From NCBI GenBank assembly GCA_963785755.1, contig CAWAXG010000016.1:1-64000 (forward strand): 64,000 nucleotides of DNA. Direction: 5' to 3'. The notes beneath the pieces were generated by a model, which saw only the letters and a list, made by a program, of their open reading frames with translations, searched no databases and had not been told where the DNA came from. Below, piece by piece: positions 55,602 to 63,553 of this stretch; the stretch's first letter is position 1, and each line of letters begins with the position of its first letter. Source of the DNA: JACCXG01 sp963785755. Its GTDB lineage: Bacteria; Acidobacteriota; Vicinamibacteria; Vicinamibacterales; 2-12-FULL-66-21. The translations under genes were made by a program, and so were the position numbers.

Positions 55602-58301
55602 CTACTTCCTCCCCTCGGGCTTCCAGTTCATCAGCAGCGTGATCGGCGCGGCGGCGCTGTCAAGTTCGATGTTGATCAGGAACCGCCCGTCGGGGCCGAC
55701 GTCGTATTCCCGTCCCTGTTGTCTGTCCACGCCACCGCCGGAGACGCGCGTGGGAAAGAGCACCACCGGCGCGCCCGGTGCGAGCGTGGTCCCGGTGACG
55801 GTGATCGACGCCGCCATCATGACGCCAGCGGGGTTGAGGTAGTACAGCTCCTTGCCGTCGGGCCGCCAGGCGGGAAAGACGCCGCCGGCAGTGGAGACCT
55901 GCCACTGCCCTCCAGCCGCGGCGGCCGTGTCCACGGCGCCGGGCGGTACAACGGGCCGCACGTAGACTTCTGGCTGCCCCGTTTCGTTCGATTGGTAGGC
56001 CACCCAGCGGCCGTCCGGCGAGAACACCCCATAGCTCTCACGGAAGGGAGCCTTCGCGAACGCCCACGGTGTGCGTTCCCCCACCATCGGTACGATCCAG
56101 AGATCAACGTTCCCTTGCGATGCGACGCTGCTGTACAGCAGGCGGCGGCCGTCCACGGACCAACTGTAGGGGACCCTGGCCTGGTCGGAGGCCGAGATGA
56201 GGCGCTCCTCCACTCCGCCGATTGTGAGCATCTGGTAGAGGTCGAGTTGCCCTGTCCGATTCGAACTGAACGCGATCCGGGAGCCGTCGGGCGACCAGAC
56301 GGGATACGAGTCGACAGCCGCATCAAACGTGAGTCGGCTCGCGCGAACGCCGTCGAGCAGCCAGACGTCGGTATTGCCCTGCACCGTGCGGGCCACCGCG
56401 ACGCGACGGCCGTCGCGGGACACGCGCGGACGGGCGAGTGTGGCATCGGGGTCGCCGACCGTGCCGCGCGCCAGGCCCGAGCGGTCGAACCACGTCAGTC
56501 GCCGCTGGCTGCGCGCCCCTGTCCGATATGTCACCAGACCCGCGGTCGCCACCGAGACGGCGCTCCGAGACGAACCATCGGTGGCCACGCCGTCCGCCAG
56601 GGTCAAGGGCTCTCCTATGAGCGCGGCCTTCTCCACGTCGAGCTGCTGGGCGACGAGCATCCCCGTCCGCACCCACAACAGCCACCCGCCTCCGCGCAAC
56701 GATCCCCCGGGCCCGTGGCGATCGGGCAGAAACACCGCGCTCCCGTCTCCGGGTGTCAATCGTGTCGGGGCGCGCCCGTCCAGCGCGCCCAGGTAGATCC
56801 CGGCAGCGTCCGGCACACCACCCGTCGCGAAGAACAGGAACCGGCCCCCGTCGGGCAGAAAGTACGGCGCGCGGTGGGCCGACTGCTGCGGGCCGAGCGT
56901 CGTCACCGCTTTCGCCGCGCCCCCGGTGGCCGGCACGCGCATCAGGGGGCTTATCGTGGTCGGTGCAAACAGGATGACGCCGTCCGCGTTCCACGTCGCA
57001 CCCTGACCAGAAGTGACCGGCGCGATGGTCTGCGGCGCGCCGCCGTCGAGATCGAGTCGCTTCAATGCGCTTCCAGCGAAGAAGGCGATCGACCGGCTGT
57101 CGGGCGACCAGAAGGGATGGGTCGCGCCCTCGGTACCTGCCAACGACTGCGCGGTCGTCTTCGCCAGCCACCGTACCCACAAGCGCGGCACCCCGTCGCC
57201 CGCCGCGACGAACACAATCTGCCGGCCGTCGGGCGACAGGGCAAAGTCCAAGGGTTGGTTCGTGGCGGGCGTGACGATGTCGAGGCGCGTCTCGCCCAGT
57301 GTGGGTGCCGGCATTTCGCGTAGATACCGCAGCGTCGGCACCGCCATCGCGATGCTCACGAGGGCGGCAACCGCGAACGCGGCCATCCAAAGCCGCCCTC
57401 GGTCCGCCGCCAATGATGTGGTCGTCGTCTGCGGACCGACCGTCTCGAACGCACCCTCCAGCGCCAGGCGCACGTCCCGGATGTCGGCGACGCGCTGCTT
57501 CGGGTCCTTCCGCAGGCACACGCGAAGCACCTGGCTGACGCGGGCCGGGACCGTGGACGGAAGCGCGTCGAAGTCCGGCTCTCGCTGCAGGATCTTCGAG
57601 AGCGTCATCGACACGTCTTCGTCGCCGAACGCACGCGTTCCCGTCAACATCTCGTAGAGCACGGCGCCGAACGCCCAGATGTCCGTGCGCTTGTCGACGA
57701 TCTTCCCGCGCGCCTGCTCGGGACTCATGTACGCCGCCGTGCCGAGAATCATCCCGGCCTGCGTGGCGTGCAGCGAGAGCGTCGGCGACATCGACAGGCT
57801 TGGCGACGAGCCCGCGGCGGGCTCCGTCGCCTTCGCCAATCCAAAGTCGAGGACTTTCACCGTGCCGTCCGGCCGCACTTTGATGTTCGCGGGTTTCAGA
57901 TCGCGGTGAATGATCCCCTGCTCATGCGCGGCTTCGAGCGCGTCCGCGATCTGTTTCGCAATGGGCAGCGCCTCATCAAGCGGAATCGAGCCGCGCGCGA
58001 TGCGCTGCGAGAGATCGTCGCCCTCGACGAGTTCCATGACGAGCGCGGTGGCGCCCGCACTTTCTTCAAGCCCGTAGATGGCGGCGATGTGCGGATGATT
58101 GAGCGAGGCGAGCACTTCCGCTTCGCGCTGAAAGCGCGCGAGCCGATCGGCATCAGCCGCGAGCGAGGGTGGCAGGATCTTAATCGCGACCTGACGTTTC
58201 AGCTTGGTGTCCGTCGCCCGATACACCTGACCCATCCCGCCTTCGCCGATCTGCGCGATGATGTCGTAAACGCCGAGGCGTGTGCCGGGTGTAAGGGGCA
58301 A
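55602..58301 (-). CDS. Membrane Ser/Thr protein kinase with TolB-like propeller (intact)
   Basis: 899 aa, read from a TTG at 58301 that gives the family's usual start PLTPGTRLGVYDIIAQIGEG. Glycine loop GEGGMGQV (19-26), catalytic Lys41 in VAIKILP, HRDLKPAN with Asp134, DFG at 152-154, AYMSPEQARG and C-lobe to about 285. Membrane helix 303-322 (LWMAAFAVAALVSIAMAVPT). The rest is a TolB-like propeller (FALSPDGRQIVFVA, YPVWSPDGSRIAFS, GVFSPDGRWVAYQ), ending LLMNWKPEGRK. A TATAAT box lies 10 bases before the TTG, so the mRNA is probably leaderless; any longer reading would include the promoter. It is the only one of the five kinases without a frame slip. Confidence 0.9.
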   Translation of the reverse strand: MPLTPGTRLGVYDIIAQIGEGGMGQVYRATDTKLKRQVAIKILPPSLAADADRLARFQREAEVLASLNHPHIAAIYGLEESAGATALVMELVEGDDLSQRIARGSIPLDEALPIAKQIADALEAAHEQGIIHRDLKPANIKVRPDGTVKVLDFGLAKATEPAAGSSPSLSMSPTLSLHATQAGMILGTAAYMSPEQARGKIVDKRTDIWAFGAVLYEMLTGTRAFGDEDVSMTLSKILQREPDFDALPSTVPARVSQVLRVCLRKDPKQRVADIRDVRLALEGAFETVGPQTTTTSLAADRGRLWMAAFAVAALVSIAMAVPTLRYLREMPAPTLGETRLDIVTPATNQPLDFALSPDGRQIVFVAAGDGVPRLWVRWLAKTTAQSLAGTEGATHPFWSPDSRSIAFFAGSALKRLDLDGGAPQTIAPVTSGQGATWNADGVILFAPTTISPLMRVPATGGAAKAVTTLGPQQSAHRAPYFLPDGGRFLFFATGGVPDAAGIYLGALDGRAPTRLTPGDGSAVFLPDRHGPGGSLRGGGWLLWVRTGMLVAQQLDVEKAALIGEPLTLADGVATDGSSRSAVSVATAGLVTYRTGARSQRRLTWFDRSGLARGTVGDPDATLARPRVSRDGRRVAVARTVQGNTDVWLLDGVRASRLTFDAAVDSYPVWSPDGSRIAFSSNRTGQLDLYQMLTIGGVEERLISASDQARVPYSWSVDGRRLLYSSVASQGNVDLWIVPMVGERTPWAFAKAPFRESYGVFSPDGRWVAYQSNETGQPEVYVRPVVPPGAVDTAAAAGGQWQVSTAGGVFPAWRPDGKELYYLNPAGVMMAASITVTGTTLAPGAPVVLFPTRVSGGGVDRQQGREYDVGPDGRFLINIELDSAAAPITLLMNWKPEGRK

Positions 58302-58311
58302 TGTCTGCGCG

Positions 58312-58317
58312 ATTATA
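58312..58317 (-). promoter_or_regulatory. -10 element TATAAT, leaderless spacing
   Basis: On the minus strand TATAAT is followed by CGCGCAGACA and then the TTG start at 58301, a gap of 10 bases. No ribosome binding site is possible in that space. The remaining gap to the sulfatase stop (58318-58544) holds no recognisable gene. Confidence 0.6.
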
Positions 58318-58544
58318 CGGGCGCAGCGGTGGCGCGGACGGGATTGCCGCAGGAAAAACGCGACCTGGCGACGGGCATCGGAGAAAGGGCATCCCCTCAG
58401 ACCGTCCTTCACGTCTTGCGCAGCGACTGCCAGCAAATCAGCGCGCAACCGAGCGAGAGGAACGCTTCGTGGATGTCGGTCGCGTTTGTCGTGGCGGACG
58501 CGCAAGCGCCGGAACTGAAGGATCCTTCGCCACGCCCCGCGGAT

Positions 58545-60002
58545 CTACTTCGCTGGTTGTCCGTAGTACGGAAACCGATCCCACCGATCGTCGTCTTTGG
58601 TGACGCGCGGATCGCCGGTTTCCTTCAGCCAGCGATCCAGATCGGCGCGTAGACGTTTCTGCGCTTCGCGGTGCTCGGGCTGGCCGGCGATGTTCTCAAT
58701 CTGGTGCGGATCGCGGCGCAGATCGTAGAGCTCCTCGGCCGGACGCTTCGCGGTGGCGAGTTGGAAGTACCGGGCGATCGCCGGATCGCTCTGACGGTCG
58801 AGCAGGAGCGACTTGGACGGACCTCCGTCGATGTCGCCGAAGGGACCGACCGCGACGTACTGTTGCGGGTCGCCCGCGGGCCAGCGATCCGGGCGGAAGT
58901 TCCGGATGTACAAATAGTCGGCCGTCCTGATCGCCCTGACCGGATAGCTCAGATCGCCGCGCCGCACATTCGCATGCCGCTCTCGCTCGACGAACACCCG
59001 GTCGCGCCCCGGCTGCGATTCACCACGCAGGAGCGGGGCCAGCGTGCGTCCGGTCATCGCGGCTGGCGGCGTCAATCCCGCGGCTTCGAGCAGGGTGGGC
59101 GCCAGATCGGGAAGACTCACGAACGAGTCGATCGCGCGGCCGGCGCGTGCGACGCCGGGCCAGCGAATGGCGAGCGGCACGCGCGCGCCGGCGTCGTACA
59201 CGTTCGCCTTGGCGCGCGGGAACGGCATGCCGTTGTCCGACGTGACCACAATCACCGTCCGCTCGAGATCTCCGGATCGTTCGAGCGTCTCGAGAATCTG
59301 CCCGATCTGCCGATCGAATCGCTGGACCTCGAAGTAGTAGTCGAGGAGATCGTTCCGAACTTCACTCGTGTCCGGCAGGAAGGCCGGAATCTGCAGACGG
59401 TCGGGACGAAGACCGCTCTCGGCGCCTGAACCCGCGTCGTACGGGCGGTGCGGATCGGTGCTGCCGAACAAGTAACAGAACGGCCGATCGCCTGCTCGCT
59501 GCTGAAGGAACTCGTCGAAGCTCTTGAACACCGGGCCAGCCGGGTTGCGGGAGCGCCCGCCGGGCTCGAAGCGGCCAGGACCCCAGCCTTTTCCAGTGAA
59601 CCCGACGACGTAGCCGCTCTCTTCCAGGAGATCGGGATAGACCGCGTACCGCTTCGGCAGGAATCCGTGCAGGTTCCCGCCTTCCTCGAGGCGGTGCGGA
59701 GCCTGCCCCGTCAAGAGCGCCGCGCGCGACGGCGTGCACGATGGCGCCGCCGTGAACGCCTGGGTGAACAGCACGCCCTCGCGGGCGACACGATCGAAGT
59801 TCGGCGTGCTGACCGTGCGATCGCCGTAGGCGCCCGCGTGGGGAAACGACCAGTCGTCGGCGATGATGAGGACGATGTTCGGCCGCTTCGCGGGCGTCGT
59901 CTGCGCGAGGGTTGCCGGGGCCTCATCCAGCCGCGCCCGAGCGCCGGGGATCGCGGCAGCAAGGGCGAGGAGGAGGGCGACGGTCAGGACCGGTCGTTTC
60001 AT
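58545..60002 (-). CDS. Secreted sulfatase (formylglycine-dependent)
   Basis: 485 aa from the ATG at 60002 (GGAG 7-8 bases upstream), with signal peptide MKRPVLTVALLLALAAAIPG. The alkaline-phosphatase-superfamily start RPNIVLIIADDWSFPHAGAY carries the metal-binding DD pair. The formylglycine site is CTPSRAALLTG (Cys89 in C-x-P-S-R), so it needs formylglycine-generating enzyme, which is not in the window. Further sites: GFTGKGWGPG (Lys), GSTDPHRPYD (D-x-H) and VVTSDNGMPF (DN). It probably removes sulfate from polysaccharides or other organic sulfates outside the cytoplasm. The reading can be extended to 60641 only through repeats. Divergent from the haem/propeller gene. Confidence 0.9.
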   Translation of the reverse strand: MKRPVLTVALLLALAAAIPGARARLDEAPATLAQTTPAKRPNIVLIIADDWSFPHAGAYGDRTVSTPNFDRVAREGVLFTQAFTAAPSCTPSRAALLTGQAPHRLEEGGNLHGFLPKRYAVYPDLLEESGYVVGFTGKGWGPGRFEPGGRSRNPAGPVFKSFDEFLQQRAGDRPFCYLFGSTDPHRPYDAGSGAESGLRPDRLQIPAFLPDTSEVRNDLLDYYFEVQRFDRQIGQILETLERSGDLERTVIVVTSDNGMPFPRAKANVYDAGARVPLAIRWPGVARAGRAIDSFVSLPDLAPTLLEAAGLTPPAAMTGRTLAPLLRGESQPGRDRVFVERERHANVRRGDLSYPVRAIRTADYLYIRNFRPDRWPAGDPQQYVAVGPFGDIDGGPSKSLLLDRQSDPAIARYFQLATAKRPAEELYDLRRDPHQIENIAGQPEHREAQKRLRADLDRWLKETGDPRVTKDDDRWDRFPYYGQPAK

Positions 60003-60042
60003 GACGCTCTCCAGGCGCTCCACAGTGTACCGAGAAGGGGAC

Positions 60043-60095
60043 TCGATCGGGGATCGGGGATCGGTGATCGGCCGGATTCCCAATCGCCGATCGCG
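60043..60095. repeat. Short-period repeat, GATCGGGGATCGG units
   Basis: Tandem GATCGGGGATCGGGGATCGG and degenerate follow-on copies 40 bases upstream of the sulfatase start. It is similar in style, but not in sequence order, to the repeat at 36102. Confidence 0.55.
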
Positions 60096-60204
60096 ACTTG
60101 CCCGTATCAAATAGATCTCCCGTATGATGCGGACGGCGCGCGGCAGGTCCAGGTGAGGTTCGGCTCTCGGCACTGCCGAGATCATATGAGCACGGCAGGA
60201 GCTG

Positions 60205-60295
60205 TCCGCCGCCGCTCGTCGGGTTTGCCGTGCCGACGAGCTCTGGCGAGGCCGCGCCCGTGTCGCGTGCCGCCGCCCGCGCGGAGGCCGGCAGT
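60205..60295. repeat. Palindromic repeat, second copy of the one in element B
   Basis: GCTCGTCGG (60214-60222) pairs with CCGACGAGC (60233-60241); GGCGAGGCCGCGCC (60246-60259) and a CGCGCGGAGGC end follow, in the same order as at 41860-41945. It stands alone here, without GGGAGTTG arms, in the divergent gap between sulfatase and dehydrogenase-like gene. Confidence 0.7.
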
Positions 60296-60341
60296 AACCA
60301 ATCCCAGCTCGAGTCGTATTCCGTCCAGTGGAGCCTACAGA

Positions 60342-63308
60342 ATGAAGCGCAGCCCCTTCCGGACGACTCTCGGTCGGGCGGTCCTGATCGGTGGGATCGT
60401 GATGTGGTTCGTTCCGTTTTCGCCCCAGGCCCAGACCGCTTCGCCGGCCGGCCAGCAGGTGGCGACCCCCGCGCAGGGGGGGCCCGGTGAACCCGTTGCG
60501 CAAGTCCCGGGGCAGCCGGGTGGTCGGGGGGCCCGCGGCGGCCGAGGAGGCCTTGGCGGTCCGCAGGAGAACGATCCGGCGAACGCCACCGCGGACTACG
60601 GGCCCAAGCCTCCGGTCAAGGTGCTCACGCCGCAGGAACAAGCGAAGAAGTTCTGGCTGCCGGCCGGTTTCCGGATGGAGCCGGTGCTCACCGACCCCGA
60701 CATCGAAGAGTCCGCGCAGATCGCGTTCGACGGCAACGGCCGCATGTTCGTGCTCGAGTTACGGGGCTACATGCAGGATGCCGATGCGGGCGGCGAGCTC
60801 GATCCGGTTGGCCGCATCTCGGTCCACGAGGATCGCGACAACGATGGCAAGTACGAACGCCACAGCGTCTTCGTCGACAAGCTCATCTTCCCGCGGTTCG
60901 TGATGCCCTGGGGCGCCAACGCCGTGCTCACCATGGAGTCGAACGCGGACGAGGTCTGGAAGTTCACCGACACGAACAACGACAGCGTCGCCGACAAGAA
61001 GGAGTTGTTCGCCACGGGATTCGGCCGCCTCGCCAACGTCGAGCACCAGCAGTCCGGGCTGTTCTGGGCGATGGACAACTGGCTGTACAGCACGGTGAAC
61101 GCCTTCCGCGCGCGCTGGAATCCGGCGGGCGGTCCGGTCGGTCGGGAACGCACCGGCGGCAACAACGCGGCATGGGGCGCCACCATGGACAACTACGGGA
61201 AGGTCTGGTTCCAGGGTGGCGCGAGCGGCATGCCGGGATACTTTCAGTTGCCGGTCCACTACGGCAACTTCAGCGTGCCGGACCAGTACGAGCCTGACCT
61301 GAACATCACGTGGGGCGCGCCCGTGCTCATCGCCGACATGCAGGGCGGCCTGCCCTCGGTGCGCCTGCCCGACGGCTCGCTCAACCGCTCGACGGCCGGC
61401 GCCGGCAACGATGTCTTCCGCGGGCATCGCCTGCCGCCGGACATGATCGGCGACTACTTCTATGGCGAAACGGTCGCGCGGATCGTTCGCCGCCTGCGGC
61501 CGGTGAAGGCCGAGGGGCTCACCCAGCTTCGCAACGTCTATCCGCTCTCGGAGTTCATCCGATCGACCGATCCGTTGTTCAGGCCCGTCGACATGACCAC
61601 GGCGCCCGACGGAACGATGTACATCACCGACATGTATCGCGGCATCATTCAGCAGGCGACCTGGTCGGGCCGCGGCACCTATCTGCGGAGAAAGATCGAG
61701 CAGTATCAGCTGGACAAGATCTATCGTCACGGACGGATCTGGCGGCTGTCGTACCAGGGGATCGAGCGCGACCGGACCCAGCCGCGGATGTTGAACGAAA
61801 TCCCCGCGCAGCTGGTGGCGCATCTGAGCCACCCGAACGGATGGTGGCGCGACACGGCGCAGCAGCTGCTCGTGCTCGAGCAGGACAAGTCCGTCGTCCC
61901 GGCGCTTCAGAAGCTCGCGGCCACGCGCGGTGACAAGAATCAGCTCGCCCGTCTTCACGCCCTGTGGACGCTCGAGGGTCTCGGGGCGCTCGATGCCGGA
62001 TTCGTTCGCGAGCAGCTGAAGGATGCGGATCCGCAGATCCGCATTCACGCGATTCGTGCGAGCGAGACGCTCTATAAAGCCGGCGATCGTTCCCTGGCGG
62101 CCGAGTATCGCGCTGCGGCAAAGGACAGTGATGCCGACGTGGCGATTCAGGCGATGCTGACCTCGAAGGTGCTCAACATCCCGGATCTGAAACCGGTCGT
62201 CGAGTCTGCGCAGGCCGCGAACAAGGCGCGCGGTGTTCAGCTGATCGGGACGCAGATCCTGAATCCTGCTGCGGCCGCCACGGGCCGCGGTGGCGGCGGA
62301 GGCCGGGGAGGCCCGCCGCCGTTCACGGCAGCAGAAGCGGCGGTGATCGAATCCGGCGATCAGGTGTACAAGGAGCTGTGCTTCACCTGCCACGGTCCCG
62401 ATGGCAGAGGGGCGCAACAGGATGGCGGGCCAGCGGGGACGATCATGGCGCCGACCCTCGTCGGTTCCACCCGCGTACTCGGTCACCGTGACTACGTCAT
62501 CAAGACGCTCCTTCACGGCATGACCGGTCCGCTCGATGGCAAAACGTATCCCGCCGGCGTGATGATCCCGCTCGGCACGAACACCGATCAATGGATCGCC
62601 GCCATCGCCTCGTACGTGCGTAACAGTTTCGGCAATCGGGCCTCGTTCATCACGTCCGACGAGGTCGCACGCGTTCGCGCGGCAACCAATGCGCGCAAAA
62701 CGATGTGGACGCCGGAAGAACTGGAGTCGTCGGTTCCGCAGCTGCTCCTCGCGCAGCCATCCTGGAAGCTGACAGCGAGCCACAATTCATCGGCGGCTGC
62801 TGGTGCGTTGACCTTCACGACCTGGAACAGCCGCGAGCCGCAGCAGCCCGGAATGTGGTTCCAGGTCGAATTGCCCGAGCCGGCTCGACTGACGGAGATT
62901 CAATTCGAGTCTCCAGGGCCAGGGGGCAGGGGTGGCGGGGGCGGACGCGGCAGGGGAGCGGCTCCGGCCACACCGGCTGCCGCAGGGCCTTCATCAGCCG
63001 CCGCGGCGGCGCCTTCGACCCCTGGCAGCCCGGCATCTCCGGCCCCGACCGGTGCCGGCGCGCAACCCGCCGCCCCGGTCACGCCGCCGGCCGCCACCTA
63101 CCCGCGCGGCTACAAAGTCGAAGTGTCGATGGACGGCAACGCGTGGACGCCCGTCAGCGATGGCAAGGGGGAGGGACAATCCACGTTCATCACGTTCGAG
63201 CCGGTCCAGGCGAAGTTCGTCCGCATCACCCAGACGGCGACCGTGGAAGCCGCACCGAACTGGTCGATACAGAGGCTGCGGCTCTACCAGGTCGGCAACA
63301 TCAGGTAG
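60342..63308 (+). CDS. Secreted dehydrogenase-like propeller with c-type haem and C-terminal discoidin-like domain
   Basis: 988 aa from the ATG at 60342. Signal peptide RAVLIGGIVMWFVPFSPQAQ, then a Gly/Arg-rich stretch (GGRGARGGRGGLGG). The main domain is a PQQ/NHL-type propeller of the 'membrane-bound dehydrogenase' group (LPAGFRMEPVLTDPDI, FDGNGRMFVLELRGYMQD, GYFQLPVHYGNFSVPDQYEP). HEAT-like helices follow (residues about 480-620), then a cytochrome c domain with CFTCHGPDG (C680-x-x-C683-H684) and a possible Met ligand in GVMIPLG. A second Gly/Arg/Pro/Ala-rich linker and an F5/8 (discoidin)-like C-terminal domain (GYKVEVSMDGNAWTPVSDGK) close the chain. It probably oxidises a sugar or alcohol, passing electrons to the haem. 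Frame intact. Confidence 0.82.
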   Translation: MKRSPFRTTLGRAVLIGGIVMWFVPFSPQAQTASPAGQQVATPAQGGPGEPVAQVPGQPGGRGARGGRGGLGGPQENDPANATADYGPKPPVKVLTPQEQAKKFWLPAGFRMEPVLTDPDIEESAQIAFDGNGRMFVLELRGYMQDADAGGELDPVGRISVHEDRDNDGKYERHSVFVDKLIFPRFVMPWGANAVLTMESNADEVWKFTDTNNDSVADKKELFATGFGRLANVEHQQSGLFWAMDNWLYSTVNAFRARWNPAGGPVGRERTGGNNAAWGATMDNYGKVWFQGGASGMPGYFQLPVHYGNFSVPDQYEPDLNITWGAPVLIADMQGGLPSVRLPDGSLNRSTAGAGNDVFRGHRLPPDMIGDYFYGETVARIVRRLRPVKAEGLTQLRNVYPLSEFIRSTDPLFRPVDMTTAPDGTMYITDMYRGIIQQATWSGRGTYLRRKIEQYQLDKIYRHGRIWRLSYQGIERDRTQPRMLNEIPAQLVAHLSHPNGWWRDTAQQLLVLEQDKSVVPALQKLAATRGDKNQLARLHALWTLEGLGALDAGFVREQLKDADPQIRIHAIRASETLYKAGDRSLAAEYRAAAKDSDADVAIQAMLTSKVLNIPDLKPVVESAQAANKARGVQLIGTQILNPAAAATGRGGGGGRGGPPPFTAAEAAVIESGDQVYKELCFTCHGPDGRGAQQDGGPAGTIMAPTLVGSTRVLGHRDYVIKTLLHGMTGPLDGKTYPAGVMIPLGTNTDQWIAAIASYVRNSFGNRASFITSDEVARVRAATNARKTMWTPEELESSVPQLLLAQPSWKLTASHNSSAAAGALTFTTWNSREPQQPGMWFQVELPEPARLTEIQFESPGPGGRGGGGGRGRGAAPATPAAAGPSSAAAAAPSTPGSPASPAPTGAGAQPAAPVTPPAATYPRGYKVEVSMDGNAWTPVSDGKGEGQSTFITFEPVQAKFVRITQTATVEAAPNWSIQRLRLYQVGNIR

Positions 63309-63474
63309 AAGCCGGATGTTGATTTCAGCGAGGACACTCCATGGCTAATCGTGAAGGCGGTCTTCCGAAAAGGATGGGAACTGAGGTCGATCACGTAGAG
63401 CTCATCAGAAGGCACGAGTTTGCGCTTCGACGTTGCACGATGACGTTACGAAGAGACGAGTTGCGCTTCGCGCT

Positions 63475-63508
63475 ACACGAAGGCACGACGGCACGACGGC
63501 ACGAAGAA
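63475..63508. repeat. Tandem GGCACGAC units
   Basis: ACGAAGGCACGACGGCACGA and a further copy lie in the 245-base gap between the dehydrogenase-like gene and the isomerase. Nothing else was found in that gap. Confidence 0.55.
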
Positions 63509-63553
63509 TCGGTTCAAGATTTGGTGAGAATTGCAGCAGTCAAGGAGACGCTG

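Noticed and set aside
59448..60341. In-frame upstream extension of the propeller/haem gene
   Set aside because: It crosses the sulfatase gene, two repeats and the promoter region; the signal peptide at 60342 fixes the true start.
60759..62783. 674-residue minus-strand open frame
   Set aside because: Shadow of the haem/propeller gene; no signal, no domain, composition typical of reverse-frame reading.
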